Positions 1 through 5,997 of a DNA stretch of 13,153 nt are shown piece after piece. The DNA comes from DASZHC01 sp035938215. Its GTDB lineage: Bacteria; Verrucomicrobiota; Verrucomicrobiia; Chthoniobacterales; JAFAMB01. The notes beneath the pieces are model-generated. The model worked only from the letters and a program-made list of their open reading frames with translations. It was not told the origin of the DNA and made no database searches. Location of the stretch: positions 1 to 13,153 of the forward strand of contig DASZHC010000059.1 of NCBI GenBank assembly GCA_035938215.1, in the 5' to 3' direction. The translations under genes and the position numbers were made by a program. Position 1 is the first letter of the stretch. Each line of letters begins with the position of its first letter.

Positions 1-63
1 GAGCAAGAGATGGAGGATCGCAGGCTCGATCAGCTTGAGATGCCCGAAATAACACGAGAGTAA
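1..63 (+). CDS. C-terminal end of an unidentified protein (partial)
   Basis: The window opens in an open frame of 20 codons ending in TAA at 61-63. The visible tail, EQEMEDRRLDQLEMPEITRE, is very rich in charged residues and looks like the hydrophilic, probably helical end of a longer protein. Two strong hairpins follow the stop within 80 bases, which fits a genuine gene end. The family cannot be named from this fragment, and the 5' part lies outside the window. Confidence 0.5.
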   Translation, partial: EQEMEDRRLDQLEMPEITRE

Positions 64-93
64 CGAAAACACCAAAGAGCGACAAACAACAAC

Positions 94-141
94 AGCCGCT
101 TTGAGCGGCTCACATCATCAAGCCTCCGGTTTTACCGGAGG
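94..141 (+). terminator. Two tandem hairpins after the leftmost gene
   Basis: Positions 94-110 form a perfect 6-bp stem (AGCCGC/GCGGCT) with a 5-base loop. Positions 123-141 form a perfect 7-bp stem (CCTCCGG/CCGGAGG) with a 5-base loop. They stand 31 bases after the stop codon of the leftmost gene, as expected for transcription terminators. Neither is followed by a clean T-run on the plus strand, so a classical Rho-independent terminator is not proven. Read from the minus strand, the first hairpin is followed by a T/G-rich stretch, so the pair may work in both directions. Confidence 0.45.
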
Positions 142-178
142 TCGTTGACTCATTTCCGCCCAAAAACAATGAGAAAAT

Positions 179-200
179 GGAACGGCGCGGAGGCCGTCAA
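179..200. repeat. Small hairpin related to the 10733-10816 inverted repeat
   Basis: The sequence AACGGC-GCGGAG-GCCGTC at 181-198 folds into a short hairpin with five pairs. Stem and loop closely match the right arm of the 10733-10816 element (GACGGC-ACGGAG-GCCGTC). It is probably a single, diverged copy of the same dispersed hairpin family. Confidence 0.4.
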
Positions 201-261
201 TCCCTGAACTTAGTAGGGATGATTCGATGGCATCCAAGATGCTGTGAGCTACTCAGCACAA

Positions 262-377
262 ATGGACTACGTCAAACCTATCGAATCTACGAAGAACATG
301 CTCGAAGTTGCAGCCGCAAAAGCCGCGCTTGCAGTGTCCGATTTCTAATTCGCGGCTTTCTCTCGGGAGCGATCCTG
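262..377 (+). pseudogene. Truncated, frameshifted formate/nitrite transporter N-terminus
   Basis: From ATG 262 the frame reads MDYVKPIESTKNMLEVAAAK and continues AALAVSDF before a TAA at 346. One frame over, the sequence continues without a gap as FLIRGFLSGAIL up to 377. Joined, the two parts resemble, from memory, the N-terminus of FNT-family channels of the FocA/NirC type, which often begin MDYVKP and then show DLLIRGFLSGA before the first membrane helix. A single lost base near 340-346 explains the shift. After 377 no FNT-like sequence continues in any frame, so only about 40 of the usual 260-290 residues remain. The stop codon lies in the loop of an inverted repeat (319-327 with 351-359). 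No ribosome binding site is visible. The alternative is a chance 28-residue ORF; the two-frame continuity makes a gene relic more likely. Confidence 0.55.
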
Positions 378-768
378 AGGGCTAAAAATAGTAAGGGAAA
401 AGCGTTCCGCGCCATGCCCAGCGCAACCGTCAGGCACTCTAGAATCCCTAATGCGTTAGAAAAGGCGAACTTACAACGGTCCGGTTACTTAGTTCGGCTA
501 AAGTAAATAATTCATGCGCGCTGCCTTTTCCAAGGGGCGAAAGCTGTTATGACATGTCTCGATCGGACCTCTCTTTTGTAAGCTCTTGAACAGAAATGGC
601 TAAAAAACGACATCCGCCTTTTAACTCCCGTCTGAGTCGCGCAACCGCAGAGTGGTAATTCTCGAAGTTACAGTTTACAACAGTGTTGGGAGCGGTTCCT
701 GGAGGGCGGCCGCTTGTCGGCGCCGTGAACAGTGCCGATTTACGGCCGGCAACGGCCGGATCTCGAGA
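378..768. other. Gene-poor stretch downstream of the pseudogene
   Basis: I see no convincing gene on either strand here. A 20-codon ORF at 596-658 (start MAKKRHPPF) has no ribosome binding site and no recognisable family. Near the right end, 754-767 carries GGCCGGATCTCGAG, which matches one half of the conserved-loop hairpins at 10552-10572 and 10871-10891 but lacks the pairing second half. The region may hold decayed sequence left after loss of the transporter gene. Confidence 0.4.
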
Positions 769-1362
769 TCAGCTTTGCAGAAAGCCTTCCTTGGTCGCCG
801 AGTTCACGAAGGATTGAATCTTGTCCCAAAGGGCAGCTGAGCCGCGCTTGACATACTCATTAACCGCAAGGACACGGTTGCGTTTGATTCCGTTTTCACT
901 CCACCCCCGACCATGGGTTTTATAGTTGTGCAAAGCGGCGGCAAAACGATCGATTGCCTTTGCAAACTTTGCCTCGGGAGTAGCCGCTGCTTCAAACTCG
1001 TCCCACAGATCACGAAATAACTCACCTTGTCTCTGGGGAAGCAACCCGAAGAGCCTGTCCGCTGCTCGTTCTTCACGAACGACCTGAGTCTGTTTTTCCG
1101 TGTCGTCGTAGATGAAGGTGTCCCCCGCATCCACCTCCACGATGTCGTGAATGACCAACATCCTTACGACTCGATTGATGTCTACCGGTTCGTTGCTGTG
1201 CTCGGCCAGAACCATGGCAAAGAGAGCTACATGCCAACTATGTTCCGCTGAATTTTCTCTGCGATCGCCATGGATCGCATAATTTCTTCGAAGCACGGAT
1301 TTAAGTTTGTCGACTTCAACAAGAAATTCGATTTGGGGCTCCAGATTTGAGTTTTGTGGCAT
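769..1362 (-). CDS. HD-domain nucleotide phosphohydrolase, YfbR/HDDC2-like
   Basis: This 197-residue protein has the metal-binding pattern of HD-superfamily phosphohydrolases. ENSAEHSWH (36-44) gives the first His (H41), VIHDIVEVDAGDT (70-82) gives the HD pair H72/D73 with E76 and D81, and KAIDRF (135-140) gives the last Asp (D138). This matches the order known for E. coli YfbR, a 5'-deoxynucleotidase that dephosphorylates dNMPs, and its relative HDDC2. The length is also typical. Cytosolic, with no signal peptide or membrane segment. ATG 1362 is the only start that keeps the N-terminal helix; no Shine-Dalgarno sequence precedes it. It lies downstream of the MCE operon on the same strand but 286 bases away, with a palindromic repeat between, so it is probably transcribed alone. 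Substrate specificity is inferred only from the family. Confidence 0.88.
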   Translation of the reverse strand: MPQNSNLEPQIEFLVEVDKLKSVLRRNYAIHGDRRENSAEHSWHVALFAMVLAEHSNEPVDINRVVRMLVIHDIVEVDAGDTFIYDDTEKQTQVVREERAADRLFGLLPQRQGELFRDLWDEFEAAATPEAKFAKAIDRFAAALHNYKTHGRGWSENGIKRNRVLAVNEYVKRGSAALWDKIQSFVNSATKEGFLQS

Positions 1363-1395
1363 GAGTATAGAAACGGTGATGGATTGAGCGTTGAA

Positions 1396-1422
1396 GATTT
1401 AAGCCCAAAAAAACTCGTGCAA
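1396..1422 (-). promoter_or_regulatory. Weak candidate promoter for the HD-domain gene
   Basis: On the minus strand TTGCAC (1417-1422) resembles a -35 box. TAAATC (1396-1401) could be a -10 box after a short 15-base spacer that includes a T-run. It lies about 35 bases upstream of the ATG. The match is poor in spacing and in the -10 box. Confidence 0.2.
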
Positions 1423-1553
1423 TCGCTCCAGCACAAGAGCGGCGGCGCGCGCCCGGCTCGATTGTGCCTTCAACGGAGCGGCTGCTAGGTAAATCGGTTG
1501 TCCCATTCGCTGCAATAACGTGAAAATATCTGCCATGCAGTATGGATTGGGCT

Positions 1554-1648
1554 AGAATCCTTGAAAAGCAAACTGGTTGCAGACGAGTCAAGTTTTTTTC
1601 TTGTATCCGCACGTTAATCATTAGGTGGTTTTGCTTTTCAAGGATTCT
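1554..1648. repeat. 95-bp MITE-like palindromic repeat, copy 1
   Basis: The element has perfect 19-bp terminal inverted repeats (1554-1572 and 1630-1648; left arm AGAATCCTTGAAAAGCAAA) around about 57 bases of AT-rich sequence with a T7 run. It is about 93% identical to copy 2 at 4206-4300 (about five substitutions and two one-base indels). No transposase is encoded in it or nearby. Its right end directly touches the stop codon of the lipoprotein gene (1649-1651), so the long stem may also end transcription of the MCE operon. Confidence 0.85.
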
Positions 1649-2236
1649 CTACCTGATTGAACGCGCAATCTGCAGGCTCATTTCATTGATTTCCGCAGTG
1701 AGCAATCGCACAAGGCCTGCATAGTCGCCTGGTTGCCAACCGTTACGCTGCAAATTGACTTTGCCGCGCGCGACGGCTTCTGAGCTATCTGTCGTCGTGA
1801 CCTCCCAGCGACCCTGCAATGTGACTTCTCCGTTGTCATTGCCCTGGAATCGTTCGATGCGAATGTGGATGTTGTAGTCGTGGCCTGGAGGGGGAACGGC
1901 GGGAGAAAAGCTATACGCGCGCAACCCGGAATATTGGCTGAGCGCATCTGCAACGGCCCTTGAGATTCCCTGATCAAGCGGCTCGGCCCATCGAGCGGCC
2001 ACGGAGTATTGAACCTCGATTCCGCCCTTCATGGTCACCAGGCTCGTTTTCGCCAGATAGGCAGGAACTTCGACCCGACTCACGTAAACCGCTGTACCAC
2101 CTCCCCGTGCTGATCGAGTCCTCTGTGGTTGACCAAGGACATAAAAACTCGCCAACGGCTCCTTTGCAGCGCAACCGAGAAGAAATGCGACCACAGAAAC
2201 GACGACAAATGTTCTGACAAAGTAACGAAATTTCAA
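1649..2236 (-). CDS. ABC-transport auxiliary lipoprotein, PqiC/YmbA-like
   Basis: A 195-residue protein begins with a lipoprotein signal peptide: basic MKFRYFVR, a hydrophobic stretch, and lipobox LLGC with the lipid-bearing Cys at residue 22. The mature part starts KEPLASFYVL, and features such as VEVPAYL and VQYSVAARWAEPL are typical of the ABC_trans_aux/PqiC family (formerly DUF330), whose members link MCE proteins to the outer membrane. The start codon is TTG (2234-2236), chosen because it gives the complete signal peptide and overlaps the mlaD stop as TTGA, which suggests translational coupling. No Met start lies near the N-terminus. It is the last gene of the MCE operon. The stop codon abuts palindromic repeat copy 1. 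Lipid cargo cannot be read from the sequence. Confidence 0.87.
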   Translation of the reverse strand: MKFRYFVRTFVVVSVVAFLLGCAAKEPLASFYVLGQPQRTRSARGGGTAVYVSRVEVPAYLAKTSLVTMKGGIEVQYSVAARWAEPLDQGISRAVADALSQYSGLRAYSFSPAVPPPGHDYNIHIRIERFQGNDNGEVTLQGRWEVTTTDSSEAVARGKVNLQRNGWQPGDYAGLVRLLTAEINEMSLQIARSIR

Positions 2237-3234
2237 GGTTGCTCAGCGTTAGGAATTTTGCGGCCGAATATTAACGAATTTGGATGGCGTTGAAGGAAAT
2301 CGGATAATCTCTGAATGGATTCGGCGGCAGCACTGATTTGCGAAAGCGATGCGTCGAGTTGATAGCGCAGTCCTGAATCCGGCTTTAACAGCCTGTGTAG
2401 TTCAGCGGTGGCCTTTTGCAGATTGGCGAGTGAATTCTTTGCCTGGTCAAGTGTGGGCTTCAGGTCGTCAATCGCCGGACTAAGGTTTTTCAGCGTGCCA
2501 GTCAACTGTTCAAAGGATTGGCGGATACTGGAAAGCACGCTCTTCACCTGCTCCCCACTTGCGAGGTTATTAAGCGCCTCGGAAGTTCTGTTCAGGGAGG
2601 ACCCCAACTGTCCGAGGTGCATAGCATTGATGTTGTCGCGGGCGGAAACAAGCAGGGATTCAAGCTCTTTAGCGAGGGCTCGAAAGTCGATACTTCCAAA
2701 GTTCCCAATGGCTTTTGTAAGGTTTGCCAGGAGAGTGTCAATGTCGGAAGGCTGCGCCGGGATTTCAAAGGGCCCGCTTGTTCCTTCCTCCTGCAGGACA
2801 GGCGGAGAAGCATCTTTGTAGAAATCGAGCGCTATATAAAGTTGACCGCTTATAAGGCTCTCAAAATCCAGCTTCGCTCGGTAACCCTTCTCTACCGCCT
2901 TATTGTGAACATTGCGATCGAAAATATTTACGGTCAGCCCAAATTTATTAAGAAGATTATCGGCGTCGATCTCATAGAGCACTCTCACGAGCGGAGGCTC
3001 ATTTGTCCCCTGGAATCTCAGTTGGACCTTCGAAACCTTGCCAATGGTTACACCTTTATATTTCACGTTTGAGCCAACAGACAATCCACTCACGGATTGA
3101 TCGAAATAGGTGACAAAGATCTGCTTCTTCGTGAAAAGATTCGCCGAGCCGAAAAACACGATTGCTCCAAGTGCGATGGCGATGGCGCAGCAAACGAATG
3201 CCCCAATTAAGGTTGGATTGGCTTTTTGGCTCAT
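2233..3234 (-). CDS. mlaD: MCE-domain protein, MlaD-like
   Basis: This 333-residue protein has one N-terminal membrane helix (about 9-29, LIGAFVCCAIAIALGAIVFF) followed by one MCE domain (about 37-130) with the hallmark GLSVGSNVKYKGVTIGKV at 50-67. A long helical C-terminal region follows (about 165-320; repeated LANLTK, LNNLAS, LKNLSP and LANLQK phrases) and ends FLQRHPNSLIFGRK, a typical end for MCE proteins with a helical needle. MCE proteins form hexameric rings in the periplasm that carry lipids from the inner-membrane ABC transporter. At 333 residues it is much longer than E. coli MlaD (about 180) but shorter than the three-domain PqiB. It sits between mlaF and the lipoprotein gene, with a good ribosome binding site before the ATG. 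Confidence 0.93.
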   Translation of the reverse strand: MSQKANPTLIGAFVCCAIAIALGAIVFFGSANLFTKKQIFVTYFDQSVSGLSVGSNVKYKGVTIGKVSKVQLRFQGTNEPPLVRVLYEIDADNLLNKFGLTVNIFDRNVHNKAVEKGYRAKLDFESLISGQLYIALDFYKDASPPVLQEEGTSGPFEIPAQPSDIDTLLANLTKAIGNFGSIDFRALAKELESLLVSARDNINAMHLGQLGSSLNRTSEALNNLASGEQVKSVLSSIRQSFEQLTGTLKNLSPAIDDLKPTLDQAKNSLANLQKATAELHRLLKPDSGLRYQLDASLSQISAAAESIQRLSDFLQRHPNSLIFGRKIPNAEQP

Positions 3235-3241
3235 TAGCTAT

Positions 3242-3247
3242 CCCTCC
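3242..3247 (-). promoter_or_regulatory. Ribosome binding site of mlaD
   Basis: GGAGGG on the minus strand lies seven bases before the ATG at 3234. It is the clearest Shine-Dalgarno sequence in the window. Most other genes here have none, so it supports this start and suggests independent translation of mlaD after the 116-base gap from mlaF. Confidence 0.7.
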
Positions 3248-3350
3248 TCGCGCCTTGCCGGCGCCCTATTTTGATCGCAACGAAAGAGATGCTTATTTCC
3301 GGGATAGGACATTAGATCCCTGAGGTTTCGGCTGTGAGTGGATTTGCGAT

Positions 3351-4199
3351 TCATTTTTCTTTGGGTAACCCAATCGGCGTCTTGGCCGGATCGCCGCGTA
3401 GTAGAAAGTCGCGAACTTTGGGATCACTTCGCCCCTCTTTCACCAACTCCCTCGGATCGCCATGTGCGATCATCTCTTTGGTTTCGGCATCCAGGAAAAT
3501 CGAAGTATCGGCGATGGTAAAGATGGAAGGTAATTCGTGAGAAACGACCACGATCGTAGTGCCAAGACTATCCCTGAGTCGCAAGATCAAATCGTCAAGA
3601 CGGCGCGAAGTGAGAGGATCCAGGCCGGCGGAAGGTTCGTCGAAGAATAGCAAGGCCGGGTCCAGAGCCATTGCTCGGGCCAATCCTGCGCGCTTCCTCA
3701 TGCCACCGCTGATCTCCGCGGGATAAAACTCTTCAAATCCCTTCAGGCCAACGAGGGCGAGCTTGATGGAAACAACCTCAGAAATTTCTCCAGGAGAGAG
3801 TTTGCTGTATTGTTCCAAGGGCAACGCGACATTTTCCGCCAGCGTGAGGGCGCTCCATAATGCCCCTCCCTGGTAGAGGACACCGAATGTCCTCTGCATC
3901 TCTTCCCGCTCTTCGGGCGCCGCTTTCGAGAAGCTTCGACCATGGTAAAGAATTTCCCCTTTCTCAACCTCCTTTAGCCCAATGAGATATTTCAGGAGCG
4001 TGCTTTTTCCGCAACCGCTTCCTCCCATAATGACGAGAACCTGGCCGGCAGAAACCTCAAAGGTGATGTTGCTCATCAGCACGTAAGAGCCGTATGCCAT
4101 CTCGAGATTTTTCACCTCTATAGCTGGAACAGAATCGGCCGAGCCCTTTCTCAAGACGGCGGATTGGTTCTCGGCGACGGAATTGGACGGCGCGGGCAC
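3351..4199 (-). CDS. mlaF: ABC transporter ATPase, MlaF-like
   Basis: The ATPase of the MCE transporter, about 282 residues from GTG 4199. It has Walker A GGSGCGKST (about 59-67), Q-loop LYQGGALWSAL (Q110), signature SGGMRKRAGLARA (from 164), Walker B LLFFDEPSAGLDP (from 183) and H-loop VSHEL (H221). The QGGALW Q-loop and the SGGMRKR signature are characteristic of the MlaF/Mkl subfamily rather than generic importers. It would drive lipid movement through the MlaE-like permease. The start is uncertain: the open frame extends to TTG 4244 inside palindromic repeat copy 2. GTG 4199 is preferred because an AAGGA, itself from the repeat arm, lies ten bases upstream. The family-conserved part begins only about 25 residues later (AIEVKNLEMAYG), so a still shorter start is possible. 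Confidence 0.92.
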   Translation of the reverse strand: MPAPSNSVAENQSAVLRKGSADSVPAIEVKNLEMAYGSYVLMSNITFEVSAGQVLVIMGGSGCGKSTLLKYLIGLKEVEKGEILYHGRSFSKAAPEEREEMQRTFGVLYQGGALWSALTLAENVALPLEQYSKLSPGEISEVVSIKLALVGLKGFEEFYPAEISGGMRKRAGLARAMALDPALLFFDEPSAGLDPLTSRRLDDLILRLRDSLGTTIVVVSHELPSIFTIADTSIFLDAETKEMIAHGDPRELVKEGRSDPKVRDFLLRGDPAKTPIGLPKEK

Positions 4200-4205
4200 T
4201 GGACT

Positions 4206-4300
4206 AGAATCCTTGAAAAGCAAAACTGATTGCAGATGAGTCAAGTTTTTTTCTGTATCCGCACATTAATTATTCGGTGGTTTTGCTTTTCAAGGATTCT
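4206..4300. repeat. 95-bp MITE-like palindromic repeat, copy 2
   Basis: Perfect 21-bp terminal inverted repeats lie at 4206-4226 and 4280-4300, with an AT-rich middle that includes a T7 run. It has the same length as copy 1 and is about 93% identical. The ends read TA-GAATCC and GGATTC-TA, which would suit an element that inserts at TA, but copy 1 does not show the right-hand TA. It lies immediately upstream of, and may overlap, the start of mlaF. Confidence 0.87.
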
Positions 4301-4304
4301 ATAG

Positions 4305-4437
4305 GCGGGACCGCGGAACCCAAAGGTACCGGATCCCCACACCACTTTTAAATGCACACACGAATCAAAAACGCAAACGCAGTGTGCTGATAACGCGCCA
4401 GCAATTTCCCGGTCCTCTAACAAAATTTCGGTCCCGC
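4305..4437. repeat. Long-range inverted repeat in the mlaE-mlaF gap
   Basis: GCGGGACCG at 4305-4313 is exactly inverted as CGGTCCCGC at 4429-4437, enclosing about 115 bases with no coding signal. It begins four bases after palindromic repeat copy 2 and ends three bases before the next palindromic element. A nine-base match at this distance could be chance, but its exact fit between two other elements makes a mobile or structured unit plausible. Confidence 0.4.
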
Positions 4438-4440
4438 AAT

Positions 4441-4525
4441 AGCGAGGCCGCTTCACCCAATCGACGCTGCTCGCAACGCGACCTTGAGATCCTTAAATCT
4501 CGCCGGTCCGAGGCGCGGCCTCGCT
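4441..4525. repeat. 85-bp palindromic element, family 2, copy A
   Basis: Perfect 11-bp terminal inverted repeats (AGCGAGGCCGC at 4441-4451, its complement at 4515-4525) enclose a second small palindrome GAGAT...ATCTC. Positions 4458-4526 are about 80% identical to 12776-12845. This copy starts 20 bases after the mlaE stop codon. It may act as a 3' hairpin in the mlaE-mlaF transcript; there is no T-run after the stem. Confidence 0.7.
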
Positions 4526-4545
4526 AGTTGAATCTCGAAGAGGTT

Positions 4546-5703
4546 TCAGAATTTAAGCACTTCCTGGATAACATCGATGGCCGCGTCTGAGGCAACGATG
4601 AAGGTTATGCCCAATACGACAGCCGAGGTCGCGGCGTTGCCAACCGCTGCGGCATTGTTTCCACACTGCATACCCCTTTCGCACCCGGCCATCGCAACGA
4701 TTACACCGAAAACCGCGCTCTTAATCAGCCCCGTCGCAATGTCGACCAAACCCATCGAGCCGGTCGTTTGGTTCCAATATTGCGTCCAGGAGATATCAAG
4801 GAAGCCCAGCCCGACAACGGCGCCCCCTAAGATCCCGACGAGATCCGAGTAAAGAACAAGAAGTGGCATCATGAGTGACAATGCGAACAGACGCGGGCTA
4901 ACCAGGAAGTCCATGGGCGAGATTGCAAGCGTCCGGAGCGCGTCAATTTCTTCTGACACTTTCATGCTGCCGATCTGAGCGGCGAACGCCGCCCCGGTAC
5001 GCCCGGCCATGATAATCCCGGTCATGATGGCTCCCATCTCACGCGCCATCGCCACAGCAACCAAATTAGCCACGTAAATCCCGGCTCCGAACTGTCGGAG
5101 TTGAACCGCGCCGACAAAGCCGAAAATGAGTCCCGTAAGGAAGCTGATCATGCCAACGATCGGCAATGCCTGAGCGCTGCACTCTTCCATTGTCAGCCAG
5201 AAAAGACGCCAGTCAAAAGCTGCTCTTCCACCGATGATCCGGCCGAAGCTCAGTACCGTTTCACCAATAAATCCCAACGCAGAATTTACCCCGGAAACTC
5301 CGCTAACCGTCGCCCTTCCGACAACCGCGAAAAGGGAGGCTGATTTTTTCTCGCTCCGTCCTGTCTTGCGCTCGGGCACCTCTTCGGAAAGTGCGATCAG
5401 GCTCTTAACCCCCAGAGGAAGAGAAGAGCGTCCGAAACCGACGTTGTGCCCTTTGCACCATTCCTCGACGCGAGTCACAATAATCAGGAGACTGGTATCC
5501 CATGAGGCTACGTCCGCCATGTCGAACTCGAGCTCGGAAGCGCCCGGTTGTCTGTCCAGTTCCGAAAAGACGCGTTTAATCTGGCGATTCTCACCATACC
5601 GAACGGTCCAATCACCTTGGAGCTTGATAATCAATTTCTCCCCCACCCGGCTGACATTCGCGTTGGGGATTGCCTTGGAATTCCTTAGATCCGTCGTATC
5701 CAT
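4546..5703 (-). CDS. mlaE: MCE-type ABC permease with N-terminal STAS domain, MlaE-like
   Basis: From ATG 5703 this is a 385-residue protein. Residues about 20-115 form a STAS domain (LIIKLQGDW at 24-32; LEFDMADVASWDTSLL at 58-73), the domain that is a separate MlaB protein in E. coli. Residues about 145-385 are the MlaE permease: five to six membrane segments, the family core REMGAIMTGIIMAGRTGAAF with AAQIGSMKVSEEIDAL (221-256), and AAAVGNAATSAVV near the end. It is the inner-membrane subunit through which lipids pass between membrane and MCE ring. The open frame continues to ATG 5895, but the added 64 residues look non-conserved and contain a piece of the palindromic repeat. ATG 5703 directly precedes the STAS domain, so it is preferred, although no start has a ribosome binding site. 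Confidence 0.92.
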   Translation of the reverse strand: MDTTDLRNSKAIPNANVSRVGEKLIIKLQGDWTVRYGENRQIKRVFSELDRQPGASELEFDMADVASWDTSLLIIVTRVEEWCKGHNVGFGRSSLPLGVKSLIALSEEVPERKTGRSEKKSASLFAVVGRATVSGVSGVNSALGFIGETVLSFGRIIGGRAAFDWRLFWLTMEECSAQALPIVGMISFLTGLIFGFVGAVQLRQFGAGIYVANLVAVAMAREMGAIMTGIIMAGRTGAAFAAQIGSMKVSEEIDALRTLAISPMDFLVSPRLFALSLMMPLLVLYSDLVGILGGAVVGLGFLDISWTQYWNQTTGSMGLVDIATGLIKSAVFGVIVAMAGCERGMQCGNNAAAVGNAATSAVVLGITFIVASDAAIDVIQEVLKF

Positions 5704-5997
5704 CGCTAATCGCGGCAAGCGCAGAGCATATCGGCCCCCGGCACCAGAAATGATCCAATGGACCTTGCCGACCGTTCCTTTACCGAGATGCGTTGCACGA
5801 TTCCGATAAAATTCCTCATTATGCCAGCCGGCCATTCGGCTGATTTCGCAGGTTTTGCTTTTCAAGGAGTCTAGTGTCCTGCCCCGAAATAGCATCTATT
5901 TTTGTTGTGATCAAAAATTGGACTGCAGGGGTTTACCTGGATGCAAATTTTTTAAACACTGGCCATCGTTTCTCGTGCCACGGATAGTGGGTTTCCA
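5704..5997. other. Divergent intergenic region between mlaE and the glycosyltransferase
   Basis: This stretch should hold promoters for both directions. It is AT-rich around 5895-5955. I could not fix a -35/-10 pair with confidence on either strand. It contains the solo repeat arm at 5851-5874. If mlaE actually starts at 5895, most of this stretch is coding. Confidence 0.4.
5851..5874. repeat. Solo terminal arm of the 95-bp repeat
   Basis: Positions 5851-5874 match the right arm of the 95-bp element (GGTTTTGCTTTTCAAGG, then GAGTCTAG where copy 2 has GATTCTATAG). Left of this arm the sequence does not continue into the element's interior, so only one end is present. It may be a deletion remnant, an excision scar or a separate short unit. 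Confidence 0.7.

Noticed and set aside
1316..1621. A minus-strand open frame starting in repeat copy 1 (MINVRIQEK...)
   Set aside because: The start codon is not kept in repeat copy 2 and the frame has a stop there, so the repeat does not encode a conserved peptide.
5234..5809. A 191-codon plus-strand open frame
   Set aside because: It is antisense to the STAS-permease gene and shows no family features.
5704..5895. A 64-residue N-terminal extension of the MlaE-like protein
   Set aside because: It contains part of the dispersed repeat and no conserved domain, and the STAS domain starts well with ATG 5703. Not fully excluded.
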